A stretch of DNA of 64,000 nt from Sedimenticola selenatireducens DSM 17993 (lineage in GTDB: Bacteria; Pseudomonadota; Gammaproteobacteria; Chromatiales; Chromatiaceae). Below the pieces are notes generated by a model, which saw only the letters and a list, made by a program, of their open reading frames with translations, was not told the origin of the DNA and ran no database searches. The stretch is taken from contig NZ_ATZE01000004.1 of NCBI RefSeq assembly GCF_000428045.1, forward strand, positions 186,001-250,000. Reading direction: 5' to 3'. The position numbers and the translations under genes were made by a program. Positions within the stretch are counted from its first letter, which is position 1. The number at the start of each line of letters is the position of its first letter. Positions 15,879 through 24,252 of this stretch are shown piece after piece.

Positions 15879-18004
15879 TAGACGGCCTCTCCTTGACTGG
15901 ATTTGCGATGTTGGCGGTTCATGGTACCTGGACGTGGGTGTCCATAGTAGTAGCCCTGAGCATAGTTTATACCATAGGTCTGGAGCAGGGCGTGGGTTTC
16001 TTCATCTTCCACCATCTCGGCAATGGTTTTTATGCCGAACTGATTGGCAATGCTGGCAATATGCTCGACCATGATCCTGTCGCGGCGATCCACGGCGATC
16101 TGCCGGACAAAGCTGCCTTCAATTTTAACGTAATCCACGGAAAGATATTTTAGATAGAGGAAGGAGGAGAAACCACTGCCGAAATCATCCAGGGCGAACT
16201 CAATACCCAGTTCATGCAGTTCATCGATCAGATGACTTAGCTCGGATATTCTCGGAAGCGCTTCCCGTTCGGTGATTTCAAATACGATCCGATCAGGCGG
16301 TATTTCCATCTTATTGGCAAATGCAACCATCTCACGGATCGTCTCTTCGTTTGCCAGGGTGCGTGAAGCGAGGTTGAAAAAGAGTTTGGTCTTTTCCACT
16401 GGATGTCTGACCAGGTACTCGATCCCTTTTCTGAAAACCTCCTTGTCCAGTTCGACCGTCAGTCCCAACTCCTCGGCGGCATGTATGAATTCATTTGCGG
16501 TAATATATTTTCCCTTCTCTTCAATGCGGGCGAGCACCTCATAGGCATGGAGGCCGCCCGGGATACTGACAATCGGCTGCAGGAAGGCGGCGATTCGATC
16601 CTCTTCCATTGCCAGGCGCAGAAATTCCCCTTTTTTGAAAATCTCCATTTCGGCGCAATTTTCATTTTCTCCCAATACAGCCACACAGTTTTTACCGCTG
16701 CGTTTGGCTTTGTACATCGCCACATCCATTGCAATATTGAGGTTCTCGACACCATCGCCATTGTGTGGATAGCTAACGACACCAAAGCTGCCGCTGATCC
16801 TGATTTTGCAGTCGGGCAACTCCAGCGCAGAATTGACCAGAATATTCCGCAGTTTTTCCGCCGAAGAGAAACCGTGATCAAAATCCGTCTCCGGTAAAAT
16901 TATGGCGAACTCATCCCCGCCGAGACGTGCGATCACATCACTTTTTCTGGTTTGGCCTTTTAGTAGCAAGGCCAGTTTCTGCAAGGCCATATCGCCGATC
17001 GGATGTCCATAGGTATCATTGATATGCTTGAAGTTATCCAGGTCGATCATGATCAGGCAGAAACTGCGACAGTGCCGGGTGGCGCGGTCCACCTCATAAT
17101 CGAGAAGCTGTTCGAATTTTCGCCTGTTGTAGAGCCCGGTCAAGGGGTCCCGCACTGAAAGCTCTTCCAGGCGGTACTGGAAATCCTGCAGGGTAACCAG
17201 CATTCGGTTGAAGTAATCCGTGAGGTGATGTACCTCGCGTATCCAGCCTCCGTGCCTGGCCCGCTTCGAGAGGTCGGCGCTATGGGTGATCTCTCCCATG
17301 ATTGCGGCCAGGGTGGTTATGGGTTTGACTACGAAGGCTTTGAGTTTAAAAAACAGGCCCACAAACAGCAGTGCCATGATCAGAATAAAGTATCCGAGCA
17401 TGATGTTGATAATGAGTGAGAGTGATATTTTGAGATTCTCTATCGGATAACGAATATCTATGACGCCGTTGATGTCACCCGGTTGGGCCTCCTCGTGGCA
17501 CCGCGTACACTCTTCACTGACGATAACCGGGTAGATATAGCGGATCTCTGATGAACCGGTTTTCAATATCTCCTTGCCGCTGTTGAGAGCCTGCTGAATC
17601 AACGGATCAGCTTCCCTTAGCTCTGCCTCACCGGGTATGTCGCCGTACTCCTTGATAACCGGCTGGCCGCGAAAGGCCATGATCTCCATCCTTGGAGCGG
17701 CCTTATTCAGCCGTTCTATAGTTGCCAATATCTCTTTTTTATTCCAGCCATCACTCATCACGGAATAAAGACTTTGGAAAATTAGCTCCGCAGTCTGCCG
17801 TGCATCCTCCCTGGATAGGTCTTCAATGGCCTTCTGTTTGACATTTGAGGAAATGAGGAAGATCACAATAAGGGAGATAAACAGGTAGCCGACTGATAGC
17901 AGCAGGATAAAGTGCAGAAGGGGCATTCCCTTGAAGCGTTTTTTTATATTTTGCGGCATTTTTCCATTCGCCTTGTAACCACTGTCTTGAAGGTTACGGT
18001 TCAT
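15878..18004 (-). CDS. GGDEF-EAL protein with periplasmic single-haem (CxxCH) sensor
   Basis: A 708-residue inner-membrane protein: TM1 about 28-52, a periplasmic domain with one c-type haem site CTRCH at 166-170, TM2 about 193-219, HAMP, GGDEF and EAL. The sensor resembles the Tll0287/DUF3365 type and could read redox state or a gas. The GGDEF domain has an intact GGDEF (362-366) and an RKSD inhibitory site five residues upstream. The EAL domain has EVL (489-491) in place of EAL but keeps FNLAS, FEITE, DDFGSG, VKIEG and QGYYYG, so phosphodiesterase activity is plausible. It is translationally coupled to the glycerophosphodiesterase gene. Confidence 0.88.
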   Translation of the reverse strand: MNRNLQDSGYKANGKMPQNIKKRFKGMPLLHFILLLSVGYLFISLIVIFLISSNVKQKAIEDLSREDARQTAELIFQSLYSVMSDGWNKKEILATIERLNKAAPRMEIMAFRGQPVIKEYGDIPGEAELREADPLIQQALNSGKEILKTGSSEIRYIYPVIVSEECTRCHEEAQPGDINGVIDIRYPIENLKISLSLIINIMLGYFILIMALLFVGLFFKLKAFVVKPITTLAAIMGEITHSADLSKRARHGGWIREVHHLTDYFNRMLVTLQDFQYRLEELSVRDPLTGLYNRRKFEQLLDYEVDRATRHCRSFCLIMIDLDNFKHINDTYGHPIGDMALQKLALLLKGQTRKSDVIARLGGDEFAIILPETDFDHGFSSAEKLRNILVNSALELPDCKIRISGSFGVVSYPHNGDGVENLNIAMDVAMYKAKRSGKNCVAVLGENENCAEMEIFKKGEFLRLAMEEDRIAAFLQPIVSIPGGLHAYEVLARIEEKGKYITANEFIHAAEELGLTVELDKEVFRKGIEYLVRHPVEKTKLFFNLASRTLANEETIREMVAFANKMEIPPDRIVFEITEREALPRISELSHLIDELHELGIEFALDDFGSGFSSFLYLKYLSVDYVKIEGSFVRQIAVDRRDRIMVEHIASIANQFGIKTIAEMVEDEETHALLQTYGINYAQGYYYGHPRPGTMNRQHRKSSQGEAV

Positions 18005-18412
18005 CTGGCATTATCCAGCCAGATCAAATAACCATAATAGTTAGATATTACCCATCCTGGTGTAACGACATTAATGATGCGATAAATAATAACCGTATAC
18101 CAGCGTTTGAATCTTGAAATATCAAGCTATGGGGCTGTGTTGCTAAGTGTCCTGATAAGCCCTGCGCAGTTTTAACTCACGAACTCAGCGGATTCTTGAG
18201 TGCGATTTTCCGGCAGATAGCGGGGTATACTCGGTAAAGTCTGCTTCATGCGGGCATGGTCGAGGCGGAATTATATATAAATAACAATAAGATATCCCAT
18301 AATAACCAGCCAATTAAAACCCTGGTAATTGAGTGGTGTATTTTAAGTAATCCCAGGTACAATCCCCTGTAAATACTTACAAGATTACTAGGTTATTATG
18401 GAGAGTATGACA
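18005..18412. other. Divergent intergenic region upstream of the TusE-like gene
   Basis: About 400 AT-rich bases lie between the starts of the GGDEF-EAL gene and the TusE-like gene and must hold both promoters. A TACAAT at about 18359 sits a plausible distance before the TusE-like start, but its -35 hexamer is poor. I see no ORF, tRNA or strong hairpin. Confidence 0.4.
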
Positions 18413-18712
18413 ATGAATATAGAAATCCCCCAGCGTGACGGTGACGGCTATCTGGTTGATATGAACACCTGGACACCGGAGGTTGGCAGGGCAATGGCCG
18501 ATGCTGATGGTGTGATGCTTGATGATGAAAAATGGGGTCAGATACTAAAAGCCCGTGAATATTATGAAGAGCACGCTGTTGTTCCGCCTATCCGAAAGTT
18601 CGCCAAATATCTGGGTGCGCCTTCCAAGGAGATGTTCAATCTCTGGTTGACCGGGCCTATGAAGCCAATCACCAAATACGGTGGCCTGCCCAAACCGACA
18701 GGTTGTGTATAA
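18413..18712 (+). CDS. TusE/DsrC/DsvC-family sulfur carrier with only the C-terminal cysteine
   Basis: A 99-residue protein with the family's order of helices and the conserved end GGLPKPTGCV, whose penultimate cysteine carries persulfide sulfur. The second cysteine of true DsrC, eleven positions before that one, is a threonine here. It is therefore of the TusE or DsrC-like single-cysteine class and is more likely a relay for tRNA thiolation or another carrier function than a partner of dissimilatory sulfite reductase. Three in-frame ATGs exist; I chose 18413 because GGAGAG at 18400-18405 is seven bases upstream. No tusBCD or dsr genes are adjacent. Confidence 0.85.
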   Translation: MNIEIPQRDGDGYLVDMNTWTPEVGRAMADADGVMLDDEKWGQILKAREYYEEHAVVPPIRKFAKYLGAPSKEMFNLWLTGPMKPITKYGGLPKPTGCV

Positions 18713-18757
18713 TCAGCGTCTATTTATCTGAGGATGGGTGTTTTTTAAAGGCGATCA

Positions 18758-19234
18758 ATGATGAAGTTTCCTGAAACCGGAAAAAAGGCACCCAAATTCA
18801 CGCTGCTTGATCAGAACCAGAATAAGGTCAGCCTGGCGGACTACTTGGGAAAGAATGTGGTGATCTACTTCTACCCCAAGGCGTCCACGCCGGGCTGTAC
18901 CGTTCAGGCGTGCGGAATACGTGATTCCAAACGCGTATTCGATAAATTGAACACGGTGGTTATTGGCATCAGCCCGGATGCGCCTCGGCGCTTGATCAAC
19001 TTTACCGAAAAGCAGGATCTCAACTTTACCCTGCTTTCAGACGAGGACCATGCCGTTGCGGAAAGTTATGGTGTCTGGGGAGAGAAGAAGTTCATGGGCA
19101 GGGTGTTTGATGGTATCCATCGGACAACCTTTATTGTCGATACCAAGGGTATCTTGCGGCATGTCATGGCAAAGGTAAAAACCAAGACTCACCATGAAGA
19201 CGTGGTGCAATACATCGAGAATAATCTAATCTAG
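18758..19234 (+). CDS. bcp: Thioredoxin-dependent thiol peroxidase (BCP/PrxQ)
   Basis: A 158-residue peroxiredoxin that reduces hydroperoxides in the cytoplasm. The peroxidatic Cys47 lies in STPGCTVQAC and a resolving Cys52 lies five residues later, the BCP/PrxQ arrangement, so it forms an intramolecular disulfide reduced by thioredoxin. The fold is complete. Two adjacent ATGs (18758 and 18761) are possible starts. The gap of 45 bases from the TusE-like gene allows co-transcription. Confidence 0.93.
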   Translation: MMKFPETGKKAPKFTLLDQNQNKVSLADYLGKNVVIYFYPKASTPGCTVQACGIRDSKRVFDKLNTVVIGISPDAPRRLINFTEKQDLNFTLLSDEDHAVAESYGVWGEKKFMGRVFDGIHRTTFIVDTKGILRHVMAKVKTKTHHEDVVQYIENNLI

Positions 19235-19355
19235 CGACCGCGATTGCGAAATTGCGGATGTATTTTCACCAGAAAAAGCATCGCTCTTAGGTAACCGTCC
19301 ATCTGGACAGGGCGTATAATAAGCACGTATGAAGACACAGATTTATCAAGGTGCC

Positions 19356-19721
19356 ATGAGTACTCTAAAAGTCTATTTGTATGCCGGTTGCGGAACCTGC
19401 CGAAAAGCAAAAAAATACCTCGCTGAGCATGACATTCAGTTCACTGAAATCCCCATACGTGAACAACCTCCCTCGGTGCAGGAACTGGGCGCTATGCTCG
19501 ATGCCTACGATGGTGCGATAACCCGGCTTTTCAATACATCAGGGCAGGATTACCGGCGGGGCGGTTATAAAGAAAAGCTCAAGACCATGTCTGTTGAAGA
19601 GATGATTTCGGAGCTTGCCGTGAACGGTAACCTGATTAAAAGACCCTTTGTTATTTCTGACGCGACAGCCCTTATCGGATTTAAGCAAGAGGAGTGGGAT
19701 AAGGTTTTTCATGTCGGTTGA
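19356..19721 (+). CDS. ArsC/Spx-family thioredoxin-fold protein
   Basis: A 121-residue cytoplasmic protein with the ArsC/Spx fold. The N-terminal strand LKVYLYAGCGTCRKAKKYL carries a CGTC motif (Cys12 and Cys15), and the conserved KRPFVI loop with its cis-proline sits near the end. The CxxC is Spx/YffB-like rather than the single cysteine plus Arg triad of a dedicated arsenate reductase, and no ars genes are nearby. I would not call it an arsenate reductase. An upstream ATG at 19329 would add nine residues; 19356 fits the family start better. Confidence 0.82.
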   Translation: MSTLKVYLYAGCGTCRKAKKYLAEHDIQFTEIPIREQPPSVQELGAMLDAYDGAITRLFNTSGQDYRRGGYKEKLKTMSVEEMISELAVNGNLIKRPFVISDATALIGFKQEEWDKVFHVG

Positions 19722-19806
19722 GTTCCCGCCGGCAGAAAGTTCGTTAATATCTCCTTATATTTTTAGCACCACTGAACCAGGATAGATTCCAGGAAGATCC
19801 ACATCA

Positions 19807-20268
19807 ATGAAACAATACTGGCTAATGAAAACAGAACCGGATGCCTATTCGATTGATGACTTAAAACGGGATCGAACCGAACATTGGGATGGCATCAGGA
19901 ATTACCAGGCCCGCAACTTTATGATGAAGGATATGAAACCGGGTGACGAAATACTGTTTTATCATTCCAGTTGCAAGGTTCCGGGGGTTGTCGGATTGGC
20001 CCGTGTCTGCAAGGAGGCGTATCCAGACTTCACTGCATGGAATCCGGACTCAAAATATTACGACCCAAAATCAACCCCGGAAAAACCGCGATGGTATATG
20101 GTGGATGTGGAGTTCGTAAAAAAATTCCCTGAAGTGATTTCACTCAATCAGATCAGACAAACGCCTACGCTAGAAGGGATGAAGTTACTGCAAAAAGGGA
20201 ACAGACTCTCTATCATGCCGCTCAATAAGCATGAATTTCAGACTATCTGCAAACTTGCGCAAGCTTAG
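19807..20268 (+). CDS. EVE domain protein (thymocyte nuclear protein 1-like)
   Basis: A 153-residue single-domain protein of the EVE/PUA-like fold, which binds modified bases in DNA or RNA. Diagnostic are YWLMKTEPDAYSIDDL at the start, WDGIRNYQARN, GDEILFYHSS, and PRWYMVDVEF. The length is typical. Bacterial EVE proteins of this kind are widespread housekeeping genes with unproven function. It ends just before a hairpin terminator that it shares with a small convergent gene. Confidence 0.93.
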   Translation: MKQYWLMKTEPDAYSIDDLKRDRTEHWDGIRNYQARNFMMKDMKPGDEILFYHSSCKVPGVVGLARVCKEAYPDFTAWNPDSKYYDPKSTPEKPRWYMVDVEFVKKFPEVISLNQIRQTPTLEGMKLLQKGNRLSIMPLNKHEFQTICKLAQA

Positions 20269-20280
20269 CCGACGCCATAT

Positions 20281-20313
20281 TCACATCAGAAAAAAATTAT
20301 TTTTCTGATGTGA
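20281..20313. terminator. Bidirectional terminator hairpin
   Basis: A 14-base perfect inverted repeat, TCACATCAGAAAAA at 20281-20294 and TTTTTCTGATGTGA at 20300-20313, has a five-base spacer. With runs of A on one arm and T on the other it can terminate transcription from either side: the EVE gene on the plus strand and the small gene on the minus strand, whose stop codon (20297-20299) lies within the loop. Confidence 0.75.
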
Positions 20314-20452
20314 CCAAATCTTTAAGCAGATAGTTACTATAGGCATCAAGAACTTTTTGCTGGGCCTGGGTCCTGGGTGTGTTTGCCTGGGCCATTTTGC
20401 GGTTGTACCAGCCTAAAATACCAGGGGGAAGCGGGGTCTGGGCTTTCCTCAT
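20297..20452 (-). CDS. Small basic protein of 51 residues, unknown function
   Basis: The minus strand encodes a 51-residue protein that starts MRKAQTPLPPGILGWYNRKM and ends VTSEK. An ATG at 20452 follows AGGA about eight bases upstream, and an AT-rich region beyond 20460 could hold a promoter. Its stop lies inside the terminator hairpin, an economical arrangement expected of a real gene. The N-terminal half is rich in Pro, Gly, Trp and basic residues; the C-terminal half (about 28-47) should form an amphipathic helix. I do not recognise the family. It has no signal peptide or membrane segment. Confidence 0.6.
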   Translation of the reverse strand: MRKAQTPLPPGILGWYNRKMAQANTPRTQAQQKVLDAYSNYLLKDLVTSEK

Positions 20453-20607
20453 GTCGATATTCCTGTTTAAAAATCAAATTAAATCTATGTACTAAGTATA
20501 CATCTGGACTCGATAAAAGCATAGATTGTGGATGGAAAACGAGTCATTTTTCTTAGAGGCAGATATGCCTGGCGGGCTTTGTTTTCTATAAGTGGCTACG
20601 TACAGGA

Positions 20608-21492
20608 TTATTTGGGGTCAATCGTTCTTAGATGATTCCATTGGGCTATGGCCCAGCGCCAGAACTCTGCAATACTTGCCGAATGCTCAGGCGGTAGTGG
20701 TTGGTTGAGGAAACTCAGTGCGCTGATTAACACGGCAACCGGATTTGTCATATTGATTGGATCAGAGCCCAGGCACTTGCTCAATTTTTGGCCGTTTTTG
20801 TCGGTAACCAGTGGCAGATGCTTATAGTTTGGCGTGGGAAGATCGAGTAATTGTTGTAAATAGATCTGGCGTGGCGTGGAGGTCAGCAGATCAGCTCCAC
20901 GCACCACATCGGTAATGCCCTGGTAGGCATCGTCCACCACTACCGCAAGTTGATAGGCAAAGAGGCCATCGGCTCGTCTCAGTATGAAATCGCCGATCTC
21001 CCTGGCGATATTTTGACTAATGGTTCCCCGTATTTCGTCAGTAAAAATGACCGGCCGATCTTGGGTGATCAGGCGAATCGCGTGCCGTTTTGCACCACTA
21101 TTTGACCTTGAGATGGGTCTGTTTCTGCAGGTCCCTGGATAAATCACCCCTTCTGCGCCTGCTACACCCAGGGCCTGAATTTCGCTGCGGCTGCAAAAAC
21201 ACGGATAGAGGATATTTTTTTGCTGTAATTCATTCATTGCCTCCCCGTAAGCATCAAGACGGGTACTTTGATAAAGCACCGACTCGTCCCATTCGAAACC
21301 AAGAGACTCAAGTGTCCTTAAGATGCTGTCCGCAGCACCCGCCACCTCGCGTGGTGGATCGATATCCTCTATCCTGATCAGCCACTTGCCTTGCCGCTTT
21401 CTGGCATCAAGATAACTGCCCATGGCGGCTACCAGCGAGCCAAAGTGAAGAGGGCCGGAAGGTGAAGGTGCAAATCGTCCGCGGTAATTCAT
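20608..21492 (-). CDS. gluQ: Glutamyl-Q tRNA(Asp) synthetase
   Basis: A 294-residue paralogue of the GluRS catalytic domain that attaches glutamate to queuosine at position 34 of tRNA-Asp. It has the HIGH-like signature FAPSPSGPLHFGSL, the zinc-type cysteines around YPCFCSR and GTCRNRP, and the KMSKS-like QKLSKCLG. The anticodon-binding domain of true GluRS is missing, as expected. I chose the ATG at 21492 (MNYRGRFAPSP), the usual start; a TTG at 21567 would begin inside a terminator. It lies downstream of dksA, as in many gammaproteobacteria. Confidence 0.93.
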   Translation of the reverse strand: MNYRGRFAPSPSGPLHFGSLVAAMGSYLDARKRQGKWLIRIEDIDPPREVAGAADSILRTLESLGFEWDESVLYQSTRLDAYGEAMNELQQKNILYPCFCSRSEIQALGVAGAEGVIYPGTCRNRPISRSNSGAKRHAIRLITQDRPVIFTDEIRGTISQNIAREIGDFILRRADGLFAYQLAVVVDDAYQGITDVVRGADLLTSTPRQIYLQQLLDLPTPNYKHLPLVTDKNGQKLSKCLGSDPINMTNPVAVLISALSFLNQPLPPEHSASIAEFWRWAIAQWNHLRTIDPK

Positions 21493-21569
21493 AGATCGAA
21501 GTAAAAAACTATACGCTCCGAGCGAAAATATCCCGATGTTTCGCGGTATAACTCCATCCCCGGACAAAA

Positions 21570-21590
21570 AAGCCGGCTAAAAGCCGGCTT
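21570..21590 (-). terminator. Rho-independent terminator between dksA and gluQ
   Basis: On the minus strand a nine-base stem AAGCCGGCT/AGCCGGCTT with a TTT loop is followed by a run of T. It lies after the dksA stop and before the gluQ start, so most dksA transcripts should end here and gluQ would be read only by read-through or from its own promoter. Confidence 0.85.
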
Positions 21591-21618
21591 GAGTTTGACA
21601 GGTGCGATATTGATGGCT

Positions 21619-22062
21619 TTAGCTCATCTGTTTTTCCCGGATCTCATCCAGGGTCTTGCAATCAATACAGAGAGAGGCGGTAGGTCGTGCCTCCAGCCGG
21701 CGAATCCCAATTTCCACACCACAGGCTACACAATAGCCGTAGTCATGGCTGTCAATAAGATTTAAAGTCTCTTCGATCTTTTTGATCAGCTTCCGCTCGC
21801 GGTCACGGGTGCGCAACTCAAGGCTGAATTCCGATTCCTGGGTGGCCCGGTCGTTGGGGTCGGGAAAGTTGGCGGCGTCATCCTTCATGTGATGGACGGT
21901 CCGGTCAACCTCTTCCATCAATTCCTGCTTCCATGCCCTTAGGATGGCCCGGAAATGCTCTTCCTGCGCCTCACTCATGTACTCCTCGCCCTTCTTCTCT
22001 TTATAAGGCTTGAAGCCAAAAGGGCCGGTAAGGTCATTCTCTGGCTTTTTCTTTGCGGTCAT
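21619..22062 (-). CDS. dksA: RNA polymerase-binding transcription factor DksA
   Basis: A 147-residue protein that enters the secondary channel of RNA polymerase and, with ppGpp, redirects transcription during starvation. The coiled coil carries the [12 protein letters not shown] segment with the two acidic tip residues, followed by the four-cysteine zinc finger (CVAC and CIDC about 18 residues apart). The length and the zinc finger match classical DksA. It is followed by a terminator and then gluQ. Confidence 0.95.
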   Translation of the reverse strand: MTAKKKPENDLTGPFGFKPYKEKKGEEYMSEAQEEHFRAILRAWKQELMEEVDRTVHHMKDDAANFPDPNDRATQESEFSLELRTRDRERKLIKKIEETLNLIDSHDYGYCVACGVEIGIRRLEARPTASLCIDCKTLDEIREKQMS

Positions 22063-22253
22063 TCAATGACTCCTGGAAAACCACGCTAACGAAGTCGGGT
22101 ATGATAACCAGAATCTTCTGTTTCGGGCAACACTTGTCAGACACCCCCATTATTGGTCCGTGTTGCGTACTGCCGGCTCAGGTAAAATAGACGTTTTCAA
22201 ACCTGTCGCCTTGCCCTGCAAGGAATGATAATTAGCAGTTAAAAGAGTAGGTT

Positions 22254-23021
22254 ATGACAAATCTGGAAGCACTGATATGGGATGTGGATGGCACATTGGC
22301 CGACACTGAGCGGGATGGACATCGTGTCGCTTTTAATAGCGCATTTTCCCAGGCTGGCCTGGAGTGGCACTGGGACGTGGAAATGTATGGTCAATTACTC
22401 AAAGTGACCGGGGGCAAGGAGCGAATCCGCTATTATCTCGACAGGTTCAATCCTGCCTGGGAACGCCCATCTGATCTGGACCGGTTTATTGCTGAATTGC
22501 ATCGTCATAAGAGCGAGGTTTTCGTGTCACTAATGAAAGAAGGCCGGATACCTCCACGAAGTGGGGTGATCAGGTTGATTGACGAGGCGGCGGCAGCCGG
22601 TTTACGGCTGGCCATTGCAACCACCACAACGCCGGCCAATGTGGATGCCCTGCTGGAACAGTTTTTCGGACGTGCAGGAAAGCATCCGTTCGAGGTGATA
22701 GCTGCCGGTGATGTGGTTCCGGCAAAGAAGCCGGCGCCGGATATCTACCTCTGGGCCCTTGAGAAAATGGGCCTGAAACCAGAGGCGTGTGTGGCGATAG
22801 AGGACTCCCATAACGGTCTCCTATCGGCCACCTCCGCCGGTATTTCGACCGTGGTCATTACTCTGAATGGATACACGGCCAATGAGGATTTCACCGGTGC
22901 CAGTCTGGTCGTGGACCAATTGGGGGATAGTGAAAATCCAGCCTGTGTCGTGGCTGGCGAACTTAATGGGGCAGCCGTGGTAGATGTCGGTATGTTGCGC
23001 AGGCTGCATGCGGTATCCTGA
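22254..23021 (+). CDS. cbbY: CbbY-type HAD phosphatase (xylulose-1,5-bisphosphate phosphatase)
   Basis: A 255-residue HAD hydrolase. CbbY enzymes remove misfire products such as xylulose-1,5-bisphosphate that inhibit RuBisCO. The nucleophile motif is WDVDGTLADTE, the cap carries the diagnostic WHWDVEMYGQLLKVTGGKER, motif II is ATTTTPAN, and motif IV is IEDSHNGLLSA. The cap motif distinguishes it from phosphoglycolate phosphatases. It is not beside RuBisCO genes here, but its presence supports a Calvin cycle in this organism (inference). Confidence 0.88.
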   Translation: MTNLEALIWDVDGTLADTERDGHRVAFNSAFSQAGLEWHWDVEMYGQLLKVTGGKERIRYYLDRFNPAWERPSDLDRFIAELHRHKSEVFVSLMKEGRIPPRSGVIRLIDEAAAAGLRLAIATTTTPANVDALLEQFFGRAGKHPFEVIAAGDVVPAKKPAPDIYLWALEKMGLKPEACVAIEDSHNGLLSATSAGISTVVITLNGYTANEDFTGASLVVDQLGDSENPACVVAGELNGAAVVDVGMLRRLHAVS

Positions 23022-23097
23022 GCTGGCAGCCTGTCTGTGGTTTTACCCTTGCAACTTAAATACCTTTCAATCACACATTAAATGAGTAGCTTCGCCG

Positions 23098-24252
23098 ATG
23101 ATAGCTGATCGAATGGCATCTATACGCCCCTTCTATGTAATGGAACTGTTGGCGCGTGCCAGGGAATTGGAAAACAGCGGCCGCTCAATTATCCACATGG
23201 AGGTAGGGGAGCCCGATTTCGAGACGCCCAGGCCTATTATCGAGGCAGGGATGCGGGCGCTGGATGAGGGTTATACCCACTATACACCGGCGGCGGGAAT
23301 TCCGGAGTTGCGTGCAGCTATAGCCGCGGATTATCGGAATCGTTATGGCGTTCACCTTGATCCGGCGCGGATACTGGTAACCCCGGGTTCTTCAGGGGCG
23401 TTGCAACTGGTGATGAGTATCGTAGTGAATCCGGGGGAGGCGGTGATGATGGCCGATCCCGGTTACCCCTGCAATCGCCATTTTGTCCGACTGGTTTCCG
23501 GCGAGCCGGTGACCGTACCGGTGGGTCCGGAGTCCGGTTATCAACTGACGGCCGAGATTATCGAGCGCGAGTGGACTGACAATATGCGCGCGGTGATGGT
23601 AGCCTCGCCTTCGAACCCTACCGGCACACTGATCAAGCGTGAAGAACTGAACAGGATATACCGGGTGGTCAAAGAGCGGGGTGGTATCCTCATAGTCGAC
23701 GAGATTTATCAGGGGCTGGTATACGGAGCTGATCCCTTTACCGCACTTGAGATCACCGATGATCTGTTTATCATCAACAGTTTCTCCAAGTATTACGGTA
23801 TGACCGGCTGGCGGCTGGGCTGGATGATCGCTCCCGAACGTCATGTCAGCGCTGCTGACCGGCTGGCGCAAAATATTTTTCTATCCGCACCAACCCCTGC
23901 CCAGTATGCCGCGCTGGCAGCCTTTGGAGACGAGACCCAGCGTATTGTTGAACAGCGGTGTGGGGCATTCCAGGCGCGCCGGGATTATCTGTTGCCGGCA
24001 CTGAGACAGCTGGGTTTTGACATTCCCGTGGAGCCGGAGGGTGCTTTTTATCTGTACGCCAACTGTAAAAAGATAACCGAGGACAGCTTTGCCTTTGCCC
24101 ATGAATTGCTGGAGTCGGAAGGTGTAGCCACTACACCGGGTAAGGATTTTGGAGATAACCTGCCAGAACAACATGTGCGATTTGCCTACACCACCTCCAT
24201 GGAGAAACTGGCAGAAGGTGTGGCGCGAATCGCCCGCTTTATCGATCGCTGA
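23098..24252 (+). CDS. PLP-dependent class I aminotransferase
   Basis: A 384-residue fold-type I aminotransferase. Visible are the substrate loop EVGEPDFETP, YTHYTPAAGIPELR, SPSNPTGT with the PLP-contacting Asn, DEIYQGLVY with the Asp and Tyr, and NSFSKYYGMTGWRLGW, whose lysine forms the PLP aldimine and whose arginine binds the substrate carboxylate. It belongs to the aspartate/alanine group, but the amino-acid specificity cannot be read from the sequence. An ATG at 23113 is an alternative start. It converges on cysZ with no gap. Confidence 0.88.
   Translation: MIADRMASIRPFYVMELLARARELENSGRSIIHMEVGEPDFETPRPIIEAGMRALDEGYTHYTPAAGIPELRAAIAADYRNRYGVHLDPARILVTPGSSGALQLVMSIVVNPGEAVMMADPGYPCNRHFVRLVSGEPVTVPVGPESGYQLTAEIIEREWTDNMRAVMVASPSNPTGTLIKREELNRIYRVVKERGGILIVDEIYQGLVYGADPFTALEITDDLFIINSFSKYYGMTGWRLGWMIAPERHVSAADRLAQNIFLSAPTPAQYAALAAFGDETQRIVEQRCGAFQARRDYLLPALRQLGFDIPVEPEGAFYLYANCKKITEDSFAFAHELLESEGVATTPGKDFGDNLPEQHVRFAYTTSMEKLAEGVARIARFIDR

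Noticed and set aside
19356-19721. Arsenate reductase assignment for the ArsC-fold gene
   Set aside because: It has a CxxC rather than the single catalytic cysteine plus arginines of ArsC, and no ars genes are nearby.
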